From NCBI GenBank assembly GCA_029959085.1, contig JARWIR010000001.1, positions 66,898,899 through 66,962,898 on the forward strand: a stretch of 64,000 nucleotides of DNA, written 5' to 3'. Position numbers and translations under genes: made by a program. This document shows, in pieces, positions 45,016 to 55,798 of this stretch (its first letter is position 1; each line of letters opens with the position of its first letter). The notes beneath the pieces were generated by a model. That model had not been told where the DNA came from and made no database searches. It saw nothing but the letters and a program-made list of their open reading frames with translations. This stretch comes from Nemophila menziesii. Its lineage: Eukaryota; Streptophyta; Magnoliopsida; Boraginales; Hydrophyllaceae.

Positions 45016-46712
45016 TGGGTTAAAAATTATTTCATCCCTTACAAAATTCATAAATCATGATTTAGTCCCTCATAAATTTTAAATGGATAAATTAGTCCCT
45101 ATTTTTAATGGTTAACTATTTAATCAAATTAAGTTACAATTTTGCCCTTAATTATTTAATTAAATAGTACAAACTTCTAAAAGAAAATAAATATTGACCA
45201 AACTCAAAAAGATATCCTTACTAATTACGTCAAAAATTATGAATTTTGAGCATACTACATGGTTAAAATAGATTATGAATACAACTTATTTATTTTGGTC
45301 GAAACTCTCATAATATAAACAATTCAATAATTCTAGTTTAACCGAAAAGGGAATATTTCATTTGTAAATTGATTAAACAATGCTAGCAAGATTTTTTATT
45401 TCATCTTTCTTTTTACATATTTTATTTATACTAAATTTTTACAGATTAATGAATTTATTTGAATTTCTCTCTATAATTACTATTTTTGTAGATTCCCGCT
45501 TCCATTTATCTTACACTAAACTATTACATGTACAGTAAAAAATATATAAAATTATTAATATCCCCTAATATACTTGATTCGATGAGATATAAAATTAAGG
45601 AAACTCTCACTAGTTGCGGCCTAGATACTAACACTATATTCAACAATAAGTTAAGAAATATGTTAGATAAACCTTGAAAAACCAGAATAAATACTTCAAA
45701 AATCAAAATAGCTCATCCTCCGATTTTAATTCTCGTCAAATAAACCCAACAATAACCTACTACAGATATACCAGAACGAGAAATACCCAACTTTGTCTGA
45801 CAACTAACAACGACCATCGCTAACTTAACTTGAAAAAATATGGTTAATTACTTTTTCTCATCCAGAGAAAGTGGCATCTCCACTTTAACTGGACTACTAG
45901 ATTCATCAATAATCCATCGTAGATGATACAACAATGACTTTATTGTCATGGTAGGGCAGGGCATATTTTCTCTGAGGGGTAAAAAGTTAGAACAACAAGT
46001 AAGGTTTGCGAATGTAGTCCCGATATTTTTTTTTAAATGTAATTTCTAGTTTTGGAAGGCTTGGGGGAGAATATATAGACTCTGGGAAAAAGTAAATTTC
46101 TACTAATGTTTTTTTGTTAAAATAAAATTGCACGAAATTTCATTACATTCTAGGACTGAGGTGGGCGGCCTCACACCCCAGTCGACCCCTAAGTCTGCCC
46201 CTAATTTGGGGAATTTTTAAGATCAAGATTAGTGTAGAAGGATAAAGTGAGTGATGAGAAATGAATTTGTTACTTAGAGGTTATTTTATTTAATTAAATA
46301 ATAACGGATAAAATAGAATGGTAAATAATCTTGCTAGTATTGTGTAATTAATTTAAAAATAAAAGTGTCCATTTTCGGTTAAAATAGAAGAATTGTATTG
46401 TTTAGATCAAGAAATTTGACCAAAATAAAAATAAAAGATTTGGATCTTTAATCTATTTTAACAATATAATATGCTTAAAAATTTTAACTTATAACATAAT
46501 TAGTAGAAATATTTTTTTTAATTTTGCTCTATATTTATTTTTCTTTACAAGTTTATACTATTTAATTAAAATATAAAGGATAAAATTGTAACTTACTTTG
46601 ATTTAATAGTTGACCATTAAAAAAATAGGGACTATAATATATCTATTTAAAATTTATGAAGGACTAAATTATGATTTACAAATTTTATAAGTGGAAAATT
46701 ATTTTTAATTCT
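45016..46712. mobile_element. Non-autonomous DNA element with about 400-bp inverted ends
   Basis: The left arm (45016-45405) and right arm (46315-46712) are inverted copies of each other along nearly their whole length. Examples are taaatcatgatttagtccct versus its reverse complement at about 46660, and caatgctagcaagat versus atcttgctagtattg at 46328-46342. The interior (45406-46314) has no recognisable gene. Long TIRs without transposase suggest a MULE-type non-autonomous element. It ends about 200 bp upstream of the PPR start codon. Confidence 0.75.
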
Positions 46713-46911
46713 TTACCATTTCGTATAAATATTAGTATTTTTTTAATGACATTTGACTAAACAAAAAGACAATTCTACCGAAAAAGAACCCTACATTTGC
46801 GATCTGATTTTGTAACCAGTTCACCAAAGAGCATCTCAAGTCCATCACAGATTCACAATCATTTTACAATATTAGCAACAACCATTTCCTTCTCTCGTCA
46901 ACATTAACATC

Positions 46912-48744
46912 ATGAAGCTGATTGGTTCTTCTTTGTTCAGCTTTAGATCTTCTCTTTCGTCCAGTAACAGAATCGGTAACCCTTTTCCCCTCTTCTTTTA
47001 TTCTTCAATTTCGTCTTTTGATGATATCAATCCTGTTGAAGATGCTCGTTTTACTGTGAATCAAATGATCCGTACGCGACCCAAGCTTACTGTTATAGAC
47101 TACACTAAGCTATTAGGTAGTGTAGTGAAGATGAAAAATTATTCTTATGCTCTTTCTCTATTCAGAGAAATGCGTATTTTGGGGGCTCCGGTAAATAATT
47201 ACACAATGAATATAGCTATAAATTGTTACTGCTCGTTAAGAAAAAGTAATATGAGTTTTGCGGTATTAGGCTGTCTCTTTAAAAGCGGTCATGTTCCTGA
47301 TGTGGTTACGTATACCACCCTGATTAAGGGCCTCTTTGGTGAAGATAGAGGTAAAGAGGCTGTAGAGTTGTTTCAAAGGTTAATGAGGGAAAAACTTTGT
47401 GAGCCTAGTGCAGTTACTTTTGCGGTTGTATTAAATGGGCTTTGCAAACATGGACATACACTTAAGGCTCTGGAATGGTTAAGAGTATTTATAAAAAGGG
47501 AGATTTCTAAACCTAACATCCAATCTTATAACCCTATTGTTGATTGTTTATGCAAGGATCGCATGGTAGATGATGCCTTAAAACTATTTTCCGAGATGAA
47601 AGATAAGGGCATAACCCCAGATGCTGTCACTTATAATTCGCTGATCCATGGATTGTGTAAGTTTGATAGGAAGGAAGAGGCTAAAGTGTTGTGGATTGAG
47701 ATGTTGGATTATAAAGTTGTTCCAAATGTACATACATTTACCATATTGGTGGATTCACATGGAAAAGAAGGTTTAGTTGAAGAAGCACAAGAATTTGTAG
47801 AAATTATGATTGAAAGAGGCCTAAAACCGAATATAGTTACTTACAATGCATTGATAGATGCACATTGTTTAAGGGGTGAGATGGAGGAAGCTGTGGGGGT
47901 TTTAAGTAGAATGGTAGGTAGAGGATTAAAGCCTAATATTCGAACCTATAGCATTTTAATCAATGGTTTGATGAAGAAAGGGTGGGTTGATAAAGCTTTT
48001 CAACTTTTTCAAGATATTCCTTCAAAGGGACTACAACCTGATACTGTTACATACAACAGTGTGATACAAGGGTTGTTTCAGAAGGGTAGATGTGTCATTG
48101 CGCAGGAATTATTCAAGAAGATGAAATCTGAGACTGAGGGAGTAATTAGTCCTAACTTTGTTACATATAATATAATGTTAAACGGATTGTGCTATAATGG
48201 ACGTCTTACCGAGGCTATATCTTTATTAGACTCCATGGAAAGTAGTCATATAACTCCTACCATTGTGATATATAATACAATGTTAAACGGATTGTGCAAT
48301 AATAGACGTTTTACCGAGGCTTTGTCTTTATTAGTCTCCATGGAAAGTAGCAATATAACTCCTGACATTGTGACATATAATACTATTATTCATGGATTAT
48401 GTAAAGTTAGAAAGGTTGATGCTGCATTAGATGTTTTTTACAAGCTATCAAACAAAGGTTTGAAGCCTGATATATATACTCATAATACTATTATAGGTGG
48501 ACTTTGTCAAAGAGGAATGTTGGAAGATGCAAAAGAGTGGGTTTCAAGTATGAAGGAACATGGGTTCTCTCCAGATAGTGTGACCTACAACGTTATTATC
48601 CAAGGGTTTATGAAGAAAAAAGAGTATGAAGAGGCAATTGAATCAGTCAAGGAAATGAGAAAACATGGTTTCTCAGTAGATGCAACTACTTATAGAATCA
48701 TACATGAACATCCTAAGTTTCTTCATATGATTCAACAGATCTAA
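46912..48744 (+). CDS. P-class pentatricopeptide repeat protein (Rf-like)
   Basis: Organellar RNA-binding proteins of this class bind specific transcripts in mitochondria or plastids. The 610-residue intronless ORF starts with a Ser/Arg-rich, acid-poor leader (MKLIGSSLFSFRSSLSSSNR) that looks like a mitochondrial presequence. About 14-15 consecutive 35-residue PPR motifs follow, from the VVTYTTLIKGL unit to TYNVIIQGFMKKK. The opening FTVNQMIRTRPK..VIDYTKLLGSVVKMK is typical of the Rf-like subgroup. No E or DYW domain is present. Two adjacent motifs near residues 421-490 are almost identical (105-bp tandem duplication). The start ATG is the first in frame and fits the leader. The frame is intact; the target RNA is unknown. 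Confidence 0.93.
   Translation: MKLIGSSLFSFRSSLSSSNRIGNPFPLFFYSSISSFDDINPVEDARFTVNQMIRTRPKLTVIDYTKLLGSVVKMKNYSYALSLFREMRILGAPVNNYTMNIAINCYCSLRKSNMSFAVLGCLFKSGHVPDVVTYTTLIKGLFGEDRGKEAVELFQRLMREKLCEPSAVTFAVVLNGLCKHGHTLKALEWLRVFIKREISKPNIQSYNPIVDCLCKDRMVDDALKLFSEMKDKGITPDAVTYNSLIHGLCKFDRKEEAKVLWIEMLDYKVVPNVHTFTILVDSHGKEGLVEEAQEFVEIMIERGLKPNIVTYNALIDAHCLRGEMEEAVGVLSRMVGRGLKPNIRTYSILINGLMKKGWVDKAFQLFQDIPSKGLQPDTVTYNSVIQGLFQKGRCVIAQELFKKMKSETEGVISPNFVTYNIMLNGLCYNGRLTEAISLLDSMESSHITPTIVIYNTMLNGLCNNRRFTEALSLLVSMESSNITPDIVTYNTIIHGLCKVRKVDAALDVFYKLSNKGLKPDIYTHNTIIGGLCQRGMLEDAKEWVSSMKEHGFSPDSVTYNVIIQGFMKKKEYEEAIESVKEMRKHGFSVDATTYRIIHEHPKFLHMIQQI
48171..48381 (+). repeat. 105-bp tandem duplication of one PPR motif
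   Basis: Two copies with a 105-bp period (atgttaaacggattgtgc at 48175 and 48280). They encode MLNGLC.NGR.TEA.SLL and the paired variant, differing at about a dozen bases. The exact one-motif length keeps the frame. Confidence 0.9.
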
Positions 48745-48964
48745 GCTATTAACAATAAACAGTCCTTAGGTTTACAAGTGATAGAGATGGTCATTAATCA
48801 GCTTAGGCTGCTCCATTAGTCCTTAATTACTCATGATCTTAAATGCCTAAATTGTTCATTTGTTTAGGCTCCATTTAGTATACTATAAAGTAAGTATATT
48901 CTTTAATCAGTGTAATTACACTTATCTGATGATTAACATAAATATTAACTCTTTATAATTCCAG

Positions 48965-49472
48965 AAAGTTGAATTTACTTTCATTTGGAGAAGAAGCAGA
49001 AGAAGAGGAAAAGGAATATTAAAATAAAAAGCAGTCACGATGTATTAGATGATCCTCGTTTACTAAAAGAAGTAAGTACTAAAAATGATACGGAATTAGC
49101 CGAAGCTGTTAAAAATGCTTTAGCCTCGAAAAAAGAAGAAACTCAACTTAAATTTGGAGAAAAAGACACTAATCATAGTGATGATGATGATGATGATGAA
49201 GCAAGTTTCGATGTTTGAATGCGTTTACAAATACTTAAAAAACGTATCGGTTTAGGTGGTCCTGAGCATAAGGTATTTTGATTATATTGATTTAACTATT
49301 GAAGGTTTTTTATTCTTATTATTATTATTATTATTATATGTTGGACAGGATAAAATGTCGAGAAGAAATGATCCGAATGATCCACTTTTGGAGAAAGGGA
49401 AAGAGAAGTTTACTAAAATGCAAGCTAAGCAAAAATGAAGAGAAAGAGAATGGGTTGGTCAATCTCTTACTT
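48965..49472 (+). pseudogene. CYP57/CWC27-type cyclophilin, C-terminal relic
   Basis: The plus strand encodes fragments of the C-terminal region of plant CYP57 (CWC27), a spliceosome-associated cyclophilin: LSFGEEAEEEEKE, then in another frame IKSSHDVLDDPRLLKE, an Asp-rich tract, MRLQILKKR, and after an intron (49272-49348, GT..AG) DKMSRRNDP, DPLLEKGKEKFTKMQAKQK and REREWVGQSLT. A frameshift (about 49020), a TGA at 49216-49218 and a TGA just after AKQK break it. The prolyl-isomerase domain and a central section are absent. Retention of an intron argues for a DNA-level duplicate rather than a processed copy. It starts about 220 bp after the PPR stop. Confidence 0.75.
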
Positions 49473-49989
49473 AATAATAGATATGCAGTTATGTTTATGG
49501 AAATGTGTATGATTGAGCTATTTTTTGTTATTTTGATGTACTAATGAAAATGTTTAAAGGACATTGAGAATTTATACCATGCACAGGGTGTATGTGCGCA
49601 TAGTAGGATGTATTGGCCGCAGTGTATGGTCAACTCAATATTTCTCTGTTCGATCCCATTAACAAGTTCTTTTTTTGGAAAGCATCTCTGTCCACCAGCT
49701 AGTATCATCCAAATTATCCCAAGGACCAAAGAAGAAACCAGATTTGCTTAATCTCCTGAAGAATTTGCTGCCGGAACTGTTGAGGGACCTGTTACCGGAA
49801 CTGAGTCCGACCTCGCTGCTGGAAACTGACCAACTACAACCCCGGATTTTAGAATTAGAGAGTAACCGATTATTAGAGAGTAACCGAATGAACAGCTTCA
49901 CCTAATTTAATAAAAAGTAATTAAATAAATGATTTAAAATAAATCTGATTTTCATCAATCAATTAATATGTATATGGATCTGAACTTAC

Positions 49990-50762
49990 TATCAAGGTTT
50001 TCAATTAACTTCTTCTTTTGCTTCCTTATATAACAACAAGCACAAACTATAAGCATAATACTTGAAAAGACTATTGCAATTACAATAATGATGATAATAA
50101 GAGTTTTGCTGTCTTTCCCACCTGCAAATTTGGAAACCACTCTTAGTACTAAATTATATAACCTATAGTACATTTTCTTTATAATATAGGGACCAATAGT
50201 GCGATTTTCGCATAATATAAGCACCTATAGTAACATTTTGACATAATACAGGGACCTAGGAGAAAATTAATTCAAAAGATACTTTTGTGTCATACCAGCA
50301 AAATTTTATCCCTCTGCACATACAATCATCACGAAAAACGCATAACCATACCCTTATTGGCTTTACAAACCGATTCTCGAACCAAAAATATCAGTTAAAC
50401 TTTGAAAACAGAGTGCTAAATTTTAAGCTATCTTAACTCATAAATCATAATTATTCTTAAACAATCTAAAGTTAATAACATACTCACTATAAATACTGAA
50501 CAATTAACAAACATCTCATTGATTTTGCACGAGAAATGGAAAAGTTCGATAAAGTAAATAAATTATTCACGTGATAATTGTTGTGCTTCAAAGAACCGAT
50601 AATTCTCGAAACGAAAATTACAGCTTGGTCCAACAACTCTCCCTCCTTTCCTCCCACTAAAACAAGTCGGAATATATCCAACAGCTTTATCGATGCAAGT
50701 ACTACAATTCTCGCGAGATAAATCAGGTGTACATTGCACTAATGCATAGATTGTCGGCACAT
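49990..50762 (-). pseudogene. Cysteine-rich receptor-like kinase (DUF26) relic
   Basis: Two exon remnants on the minus strand. Exon 1 (about 50568-50762) encodes the end of a Gnk2/DUF26 extracellular domain: YALVQCTPDLSRENCSTC with the C-x8-C-x2-C signature, then GPSCNFRFENYRFFE. Exon 2 (49990-50121, acceptor tttgcag, donor gtaagt) encodes GGKDSKT, a transmembrane helix rich in Ile/Val, and CCYIRKQKKK. The signal peptide, first DUF26 part and all kinase exons are missing, so it is a fragment of a CRK gene. Confidence 0.75.
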
Positions 50763-51050
50763 CAGTGGCACTTCTATAGGGGGTTGGGTTGGGCTGGGCT
50801 ATAGGGGTTAATAAGAATTGGGTTGGGTTGGGTTTCGAATTACGTATCATAAAAAAAAACTTATAGGGCCGGTTCCGGGCCGGTCCGGTTCCGGTCCCTA
50901 ATAAAAACACAACATGTGAGAACCGCACCGCTGGAGTCTGACGCGTGCCGTGCCGCCGTTGACCGTCGGTTCTGTGCCGTGCCGTGTGTTGACCGGTCCG
51001 GTCCGGTCCGTAGGACCGGTTTCCCGGAACCGATAGTCTTCCTGACCCAC
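50763..51050. mobile_element. Possible hAT-type transposon end
   Basis: It starts at cagtggca, directly at the break in the CRK exon, and contains dense ggccggttccgg, ccggtccggtccgg and ggaaccg words as found in subterminal regions of plant hAT elements. It is GC-rich against an AT-rich background. No matching right-hand inverted end was found, so it may be truncated. Confidence 0.4.
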
Positions 51051-51600
51051 ACATAGGAGTAATACAGAAAATAAGATACTAATATGTTAAATGTAGAGTA
51101 GTTTTTATAGTCTTGGAAAATAGTTTGATTTAACTTTAAATCCAATATGAGGCAATGTAAAAGTGAAAAAACTGATGACGTAATGTATGTATTATATGAT
51201 ACTCTTTGGTTCAAATGATATAAAATCAATTTCTCAACAAATTATTGAACTATTAAAAATTTAGATAAAATATTTTTTAAAATTCATTTTCTTTGACCAC
51301 TTAATCACAACATTTTTAAGAGACTAATATTTTAATAAAATGATTTTAGAGTGTCTTGTAACTATTACTTGTCGAAAACATGTACTTTATATAAAAAAAT
51401 TGTAATTATTTAGAGTTTTATAATTATTATAACTTAAACATTACTAATATGTTCCTTAAAAGAATACTTATTTTATGTAAGTGTTAAAATTAAATTGAAT
51501 ATACATTATGAAATTAATTAAATAAAATCACACCTTTTATATCTTTCAATTAAGTGATTAAATAAGACTAGTCAAAGAATTTAGTGATAGTGAGAATATC

Positions 51601-51770
51601 ATTGCTTACCCACAAGATGCTACAGTAATCTTATAGTTTTTATTAGGATAAATTTTATTTTATTATGCAAAAAAGTAAATTATACATTGCTTACCCATAG
51701 GATGCTACATTAATCTTATAGTTTTAAGTAGGACAAATTTTACTTTATTTTACAAAAAAGTAGATTATAC
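51601..51770 (+). repeat. 85-bp tandem duplication
   Basis: Two copies starting at 51601 and 51686 (attgcttaccca...), diverged at a few positions. Noncoding. The region 51051-51600 is AT-rich without recognisable features. Confidence 0.8.
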
Positions 51771-52658
51771 ATTTCGAAAAATTCTATTATCCTATACAAA
51801 GACTTAGTACTAGTAGCCCCAGGATGATTGGATGATTAGGGGTCGTATGCCTAACGTTTTTGTAAGATTCTCTAAACAGTTTTGAACTGTCTTGGGAGAT
51901 GTTGGAAAACAACTAGTCCAAATAGGTTCGCCAACTCCTCAAACTGTCTCAGCACTGGTTGCATGGTCCAGCTTGCCGCTAACTACTATACAATACCTTG
52001 AACCAGGTCAAGGTTAACTCAGAAGATGGTCTTCTCTCAATTGTCGAAATCTTTACACATTTCTGTGGCCTTCGATACCGCTCTAACTTCACCTTCGAGG
52101 GCTAAGCCATAAAATACCATTAGATGACGAGATCAAGACTCCAGACCGTTTGTACACTTGTACAATGCCGATTCCTATTGGTTCCCACACATGCTTAAAA
52201 GCCGCATCACATATGAACGATATACTCAACTCCAAGATGTTTGGGACATCGGTGGGCAAAAATATCACATTTGTACCCCTTTGTTGCCTATAATGACTTA
52301 CTCAGTCCTCTCAAAATTAATTCATCATGGAGCTATCTGTTAGTGTAATTATACTTTTCACATCAGCTTGACATGTTCCATGTAACAATCACATCGTTGC
52401 CTTCCAAATATATCATATTATTATGAGTATGTATGTTGTAATTATCATGTTTTGTCAACCTCATTCCTCATATGTTTTGATCACTTCCGCAATCCAGTTC
52501 CCAGACTCATAGAGGAACTTGTATCAAATTCGAATCTAGGGAGCTAACCCAGCCCAAATTGTCATGCTTACTGAGACGTGAGAAGTAGATGGACACATTC
52601 TCTAATATATCGTGACACCAACTACACTTGTATGTTAACGCACATTTCCTATTCTTCA
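51771..52658. other. Unassigned stretch
   Basis: The base composition is more balanced than the surroundings (about 51830-52340), with several short open frames, but no protein family is recognised and stops interrupt all frames. It could be an old decayed coding or retroelement segment. Confidence 0.35.
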
Positions 52659-54255
52659 ATTTTTTTTGCTGGGCAAGTAGCAACTATTTTATTACTCAAA
52701 CATATCCAAGTACATGGGCCTAATAGGCTATTACATCATTTAGACTTTCTAATGGGCTAATAAAATAACACTAGTCTAAATATCAAACTAATGGGTCATA
52801 TGGCCCATTTACATTTCAGACATAGTAAGACAAAAGTGAATCTAACTAAGTCCAAACCAAGTACAACAAAGTACACCGCCTTTTCACCTACACCACTTCG
52901 ATACGGTCAACTCCACCGATTTTCTCTCTCATTCTCTCTGAAACCTTGCAAGGTTCTCTCGGAAAGCCAACGAGATATCATCAAATAGCGTATCTTCCGA
53001 TTTGAACTCCTTAAAGATCTGGTTGTTCCGTTCAATCCAAATCGTATACACGGCTACCGATAGAAGAGTCTTCAAGATGTTGTCAGAAACACTCTTCGTG
53101 TTATGATGAGAGATGAACCACATCATTAACGTATTCCAATCTGTAAGTTTATCTTTTATCTCATGAGTTTTTAAACATTTAGTCCAGATCCTACTTGTAG
53201 CTGAACATTCCCAGAATAGATGATTTTGATCTTCACTTTTCAGGTTACAAAATTCACACATAGGGTTAGAAATGACCCCCCATGTAATTAATAGTTGTTT
53301 AGTAGCAATTCTGTCCATCTGAACCAGCCATAGTATGAATTTATATCTTGGGAATCCTCTTGACTGCCAAATAACCCTACACCATTCTTTTTCAGGTTGT
53401 TTAGCTCGAATCTGTTCATATGTTTCTTGAAAGGTAAATTTACCTTTCTTTGTGTATTTCCACATAATTTTATCCTCAATTTCATAATTATGTTTTATCT
53501 CTTTAGTAATATCTTCCATAAATGTGAACTTTGCAGGCCATTTCCACTGATCTTTATTAATAAACTGAGATAGCTTACTATCAATGAAGTACCCTGAGGC
53601 TAAGCTACTTCTTTGTAAATCACATAGCCTCTTACCATCTGGAAGCCAATAGTCCCACCACAGAGATGTACTGTTACCATTACCAATGCTATAAGCAATA
53701 AATTCTTTAGCTATACATCTCATTTTTAAAATTTTCCTCCAACCCCATGATGTATCTTGAGGGATATCCACTTGCCAGAAAGACTTAACTTTAAGAAGAA
53801 CCTGTTGTACCCAATTAGACCATAAGGTATTTCTTGGAAAGCAACAGTTCCAAAGCAATTTAAGAATGGAGGCTTGGTTTTGATGAAATGGATTTTTAAT
53901 CCCCAAGCCACCTTCTTTCATTGGTAAACATATAGTGTCCCAAGCCACCTTAAATCCACCTTTTGCTTCACTTGTCCCTTTCCAAAGGTATGAAGTGATT
54001 TTACTTTGAATAATTTTAATAATTTTCTTGGGTATAGTAAAGATACCTATACCAGTAAGATGCCAAGTTACTGAGTACCATTTTAATTAGTTGTAATCTT
54101 CCTGCAAAAGATAAGCTCTTTGAACTCCAGTGTTCAATTTGTTTCACCATTCTTGATATAATTGGCTTACAATCTTCTATGTTTAACCTTCCAGATATAA
54201 GAGGCACCCCAAGATATTTCATTGGGAGTTTACCCTCAGGTATTTGTAATATATT
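52659..54255 (-). mobile_element. LINE 2: 3' part of a second non-LTR retrotransposon
   Basis: It reads on the minus strand: reverse transcriptase C-terminus, zf-RVT region, 3' UTR and A-rich end (aaaaaaaatt at about 52660-52668). Upstream sequence is cut at 54255 by the LTR of Athila-like copy 2; the rest of the LINE would lie beyond that nested element. It belongs to a different family from LINE 1, as the proteins differ strongly. Confidence 0.85.
52929..54240 (-). pseudogene. LINE 2 reverse transcriptase C-terminus and zf-RVT
   Basis: The 54222-54016 segment encodes MKYLGVPLISGRLNIEDC and WSSKSLSFAGRLQLIKMVL, the end of the LINE reverse transcriptase. One frameshift near 54020 leads into the 339-residue frame 53948-52929, with MKEGGLGIKNPFHQN, STSLWWDYWLPDGK and FTFQETYEQIR, and the zf-RVT-type MCEFCNLKSEDQNHLFWEC. 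The last stretch resembles the usual C-terminal tail VYTIWIERNNQIF. No RNase H follows, unlike LINE 1. Only one break is seen, so this copy is younger than LINE 1. Confidence 0.85.
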
Positions 54256-55781
54256 TGGTGTCGCCTAGGGTGTGATTAAAATAAGATCAATTTAAGTATG
54301 GAAAACTATGCACTCTCACCCTAGACAGGCACAGTAATGTAAGTATTACAGGACGTATGCAAGTTTTAATGATAAGTAGAGTTCGTTCTCAGGGACTTAA
54401 GTGTGTTAATCGCGTAGGAAACAATGACGAGTAAAAGTAAATAATTAAAAGACAGAAAATAAACAAGTAGGAATTCGAGATTAACAATTAAACTAATTAA
54501 AACTAGGAAAATAAAGACAATAAAGTAAAAGATTAAGAAATATGAGATGAGAAGTATAGCTTAGGTTTTGCTAGTATGCACTAATCCTTCTAATTCTATC
54601 TATAAATCTAGTTAGTAAGGGAGAATATTATCTCTTGGTATACTTAGTCAGGATTCTAAATTCCCCAAGGTTAGACCTTGAGAGCGACTAAGGGGGCTAC
54701 GTCACAACCAAGAAGTGATTTCAAATAGGGTTATCAAACGCCACTAAGGCCCTAAGCAAATACTGCAATCTTGGTGATACGGTGATTAAAACAAACCCTA
54801 CTGACTATCTAGTTAGAAGTATGTTTTGTCAGAACTGCTATCGACACTAGAAATTATGTGGTGGTTCAATAGTTAAACACCCTGTCAAGGAGACCATCTA
54901 ACTACTATTAAAACAATCCTAAAGTGATCAGTTCTAGGAAAGACATTAAATCAAAACACATAAGCAAATATAAAGTAAGAAGCTAATATCAAATTAAAAC
55001 ATATAATTCCCAAAGAAACTTAGATAGAAGAATTAGAATTCATAGATTATACATATGCAAAACCCAAGCTATGGGGAGTTTAGTTCATACCTGAAGGAAA
55101 TAAACTAAAAGAAATAATAAAAGACATCATCTTGTTCTCTACAATAAACTGGAAGAATAAAACCTTAAGAACTAATTACTATGAGGCAAGCATTATTTAC
55201 AAGTGATATAAGGGTGTATTTATAGGTGTTTAGAAGACCTAATTCGTTTTCTTGAGGAAGAGTTAAGGTAATGGACTTCTAGCCCAACTCAAATTCGTAT
55301 GGAAATAAAGATAAACACTGCTGCGTTGTTTTGAGTGTATCTTCTTCGTTATTGGTCCGATTTTGCTCCACAAGATACCAAAAGAATCGCAACAGAATTA
55401 TCTAGACCTTTTAGAAGTAATTCACCAAAATCGGCCTCTTTCTTAGGTAAAAACGCCTATTTTTGCAGAATCCCAGATTTAGGCAGCTTTTCCTTTTCCA
55501 TCTTTTTAGCAATTCTTTCCTTATCTCCAATTATCATGCAAATCTCTTTCCATAAGTTGTTGTCTTTGACTTGGACTCTAATTAAGCTCCATAATTATCT
55601 TTAAAGCTACACACTAAATAAACAATTAAACCCAATATGCTCTAAAAACAATAATTCTACAAATCAAGACACAAAATAGGAAAGTGCACTAAAACTCAAG
55701 AAAATCGACATTATTGACTTCTAAATCACTTAAAATGATGTCTCATCCTAACATTAATCTATCACACATGAGGAGACATCA
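54256..55781 (-). repeat. 3' LTR of Athila-like copy 2
   Basis: From tggtgtcgcctaggg to gaggagacatca (1526 bp, TG...CA). The first about 480 bp match the 5' LTR remnant at 62582-63066 closely. A segment around 55315-55480 differs from the LTR of copy 1. Confidence 0.9.
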
Positions 55782-55798
55782 AGACCCCCAACTCAAAG
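55782..55798 (-). other. Polypurine tract of Athila-like copy 2
   Basis: Element strand actttgagttgggggtct directly before the 3' LTR; same tract in copies 1 and 3. Confidence 0.75.

Noticed and set aside
49659..49905. Leu-rich frames suggestive of a leucine-rich repeat protein
   Set aside because: No LxxLxLxxN spacing holds in any frame over more than one unit; composition alone is not enough.
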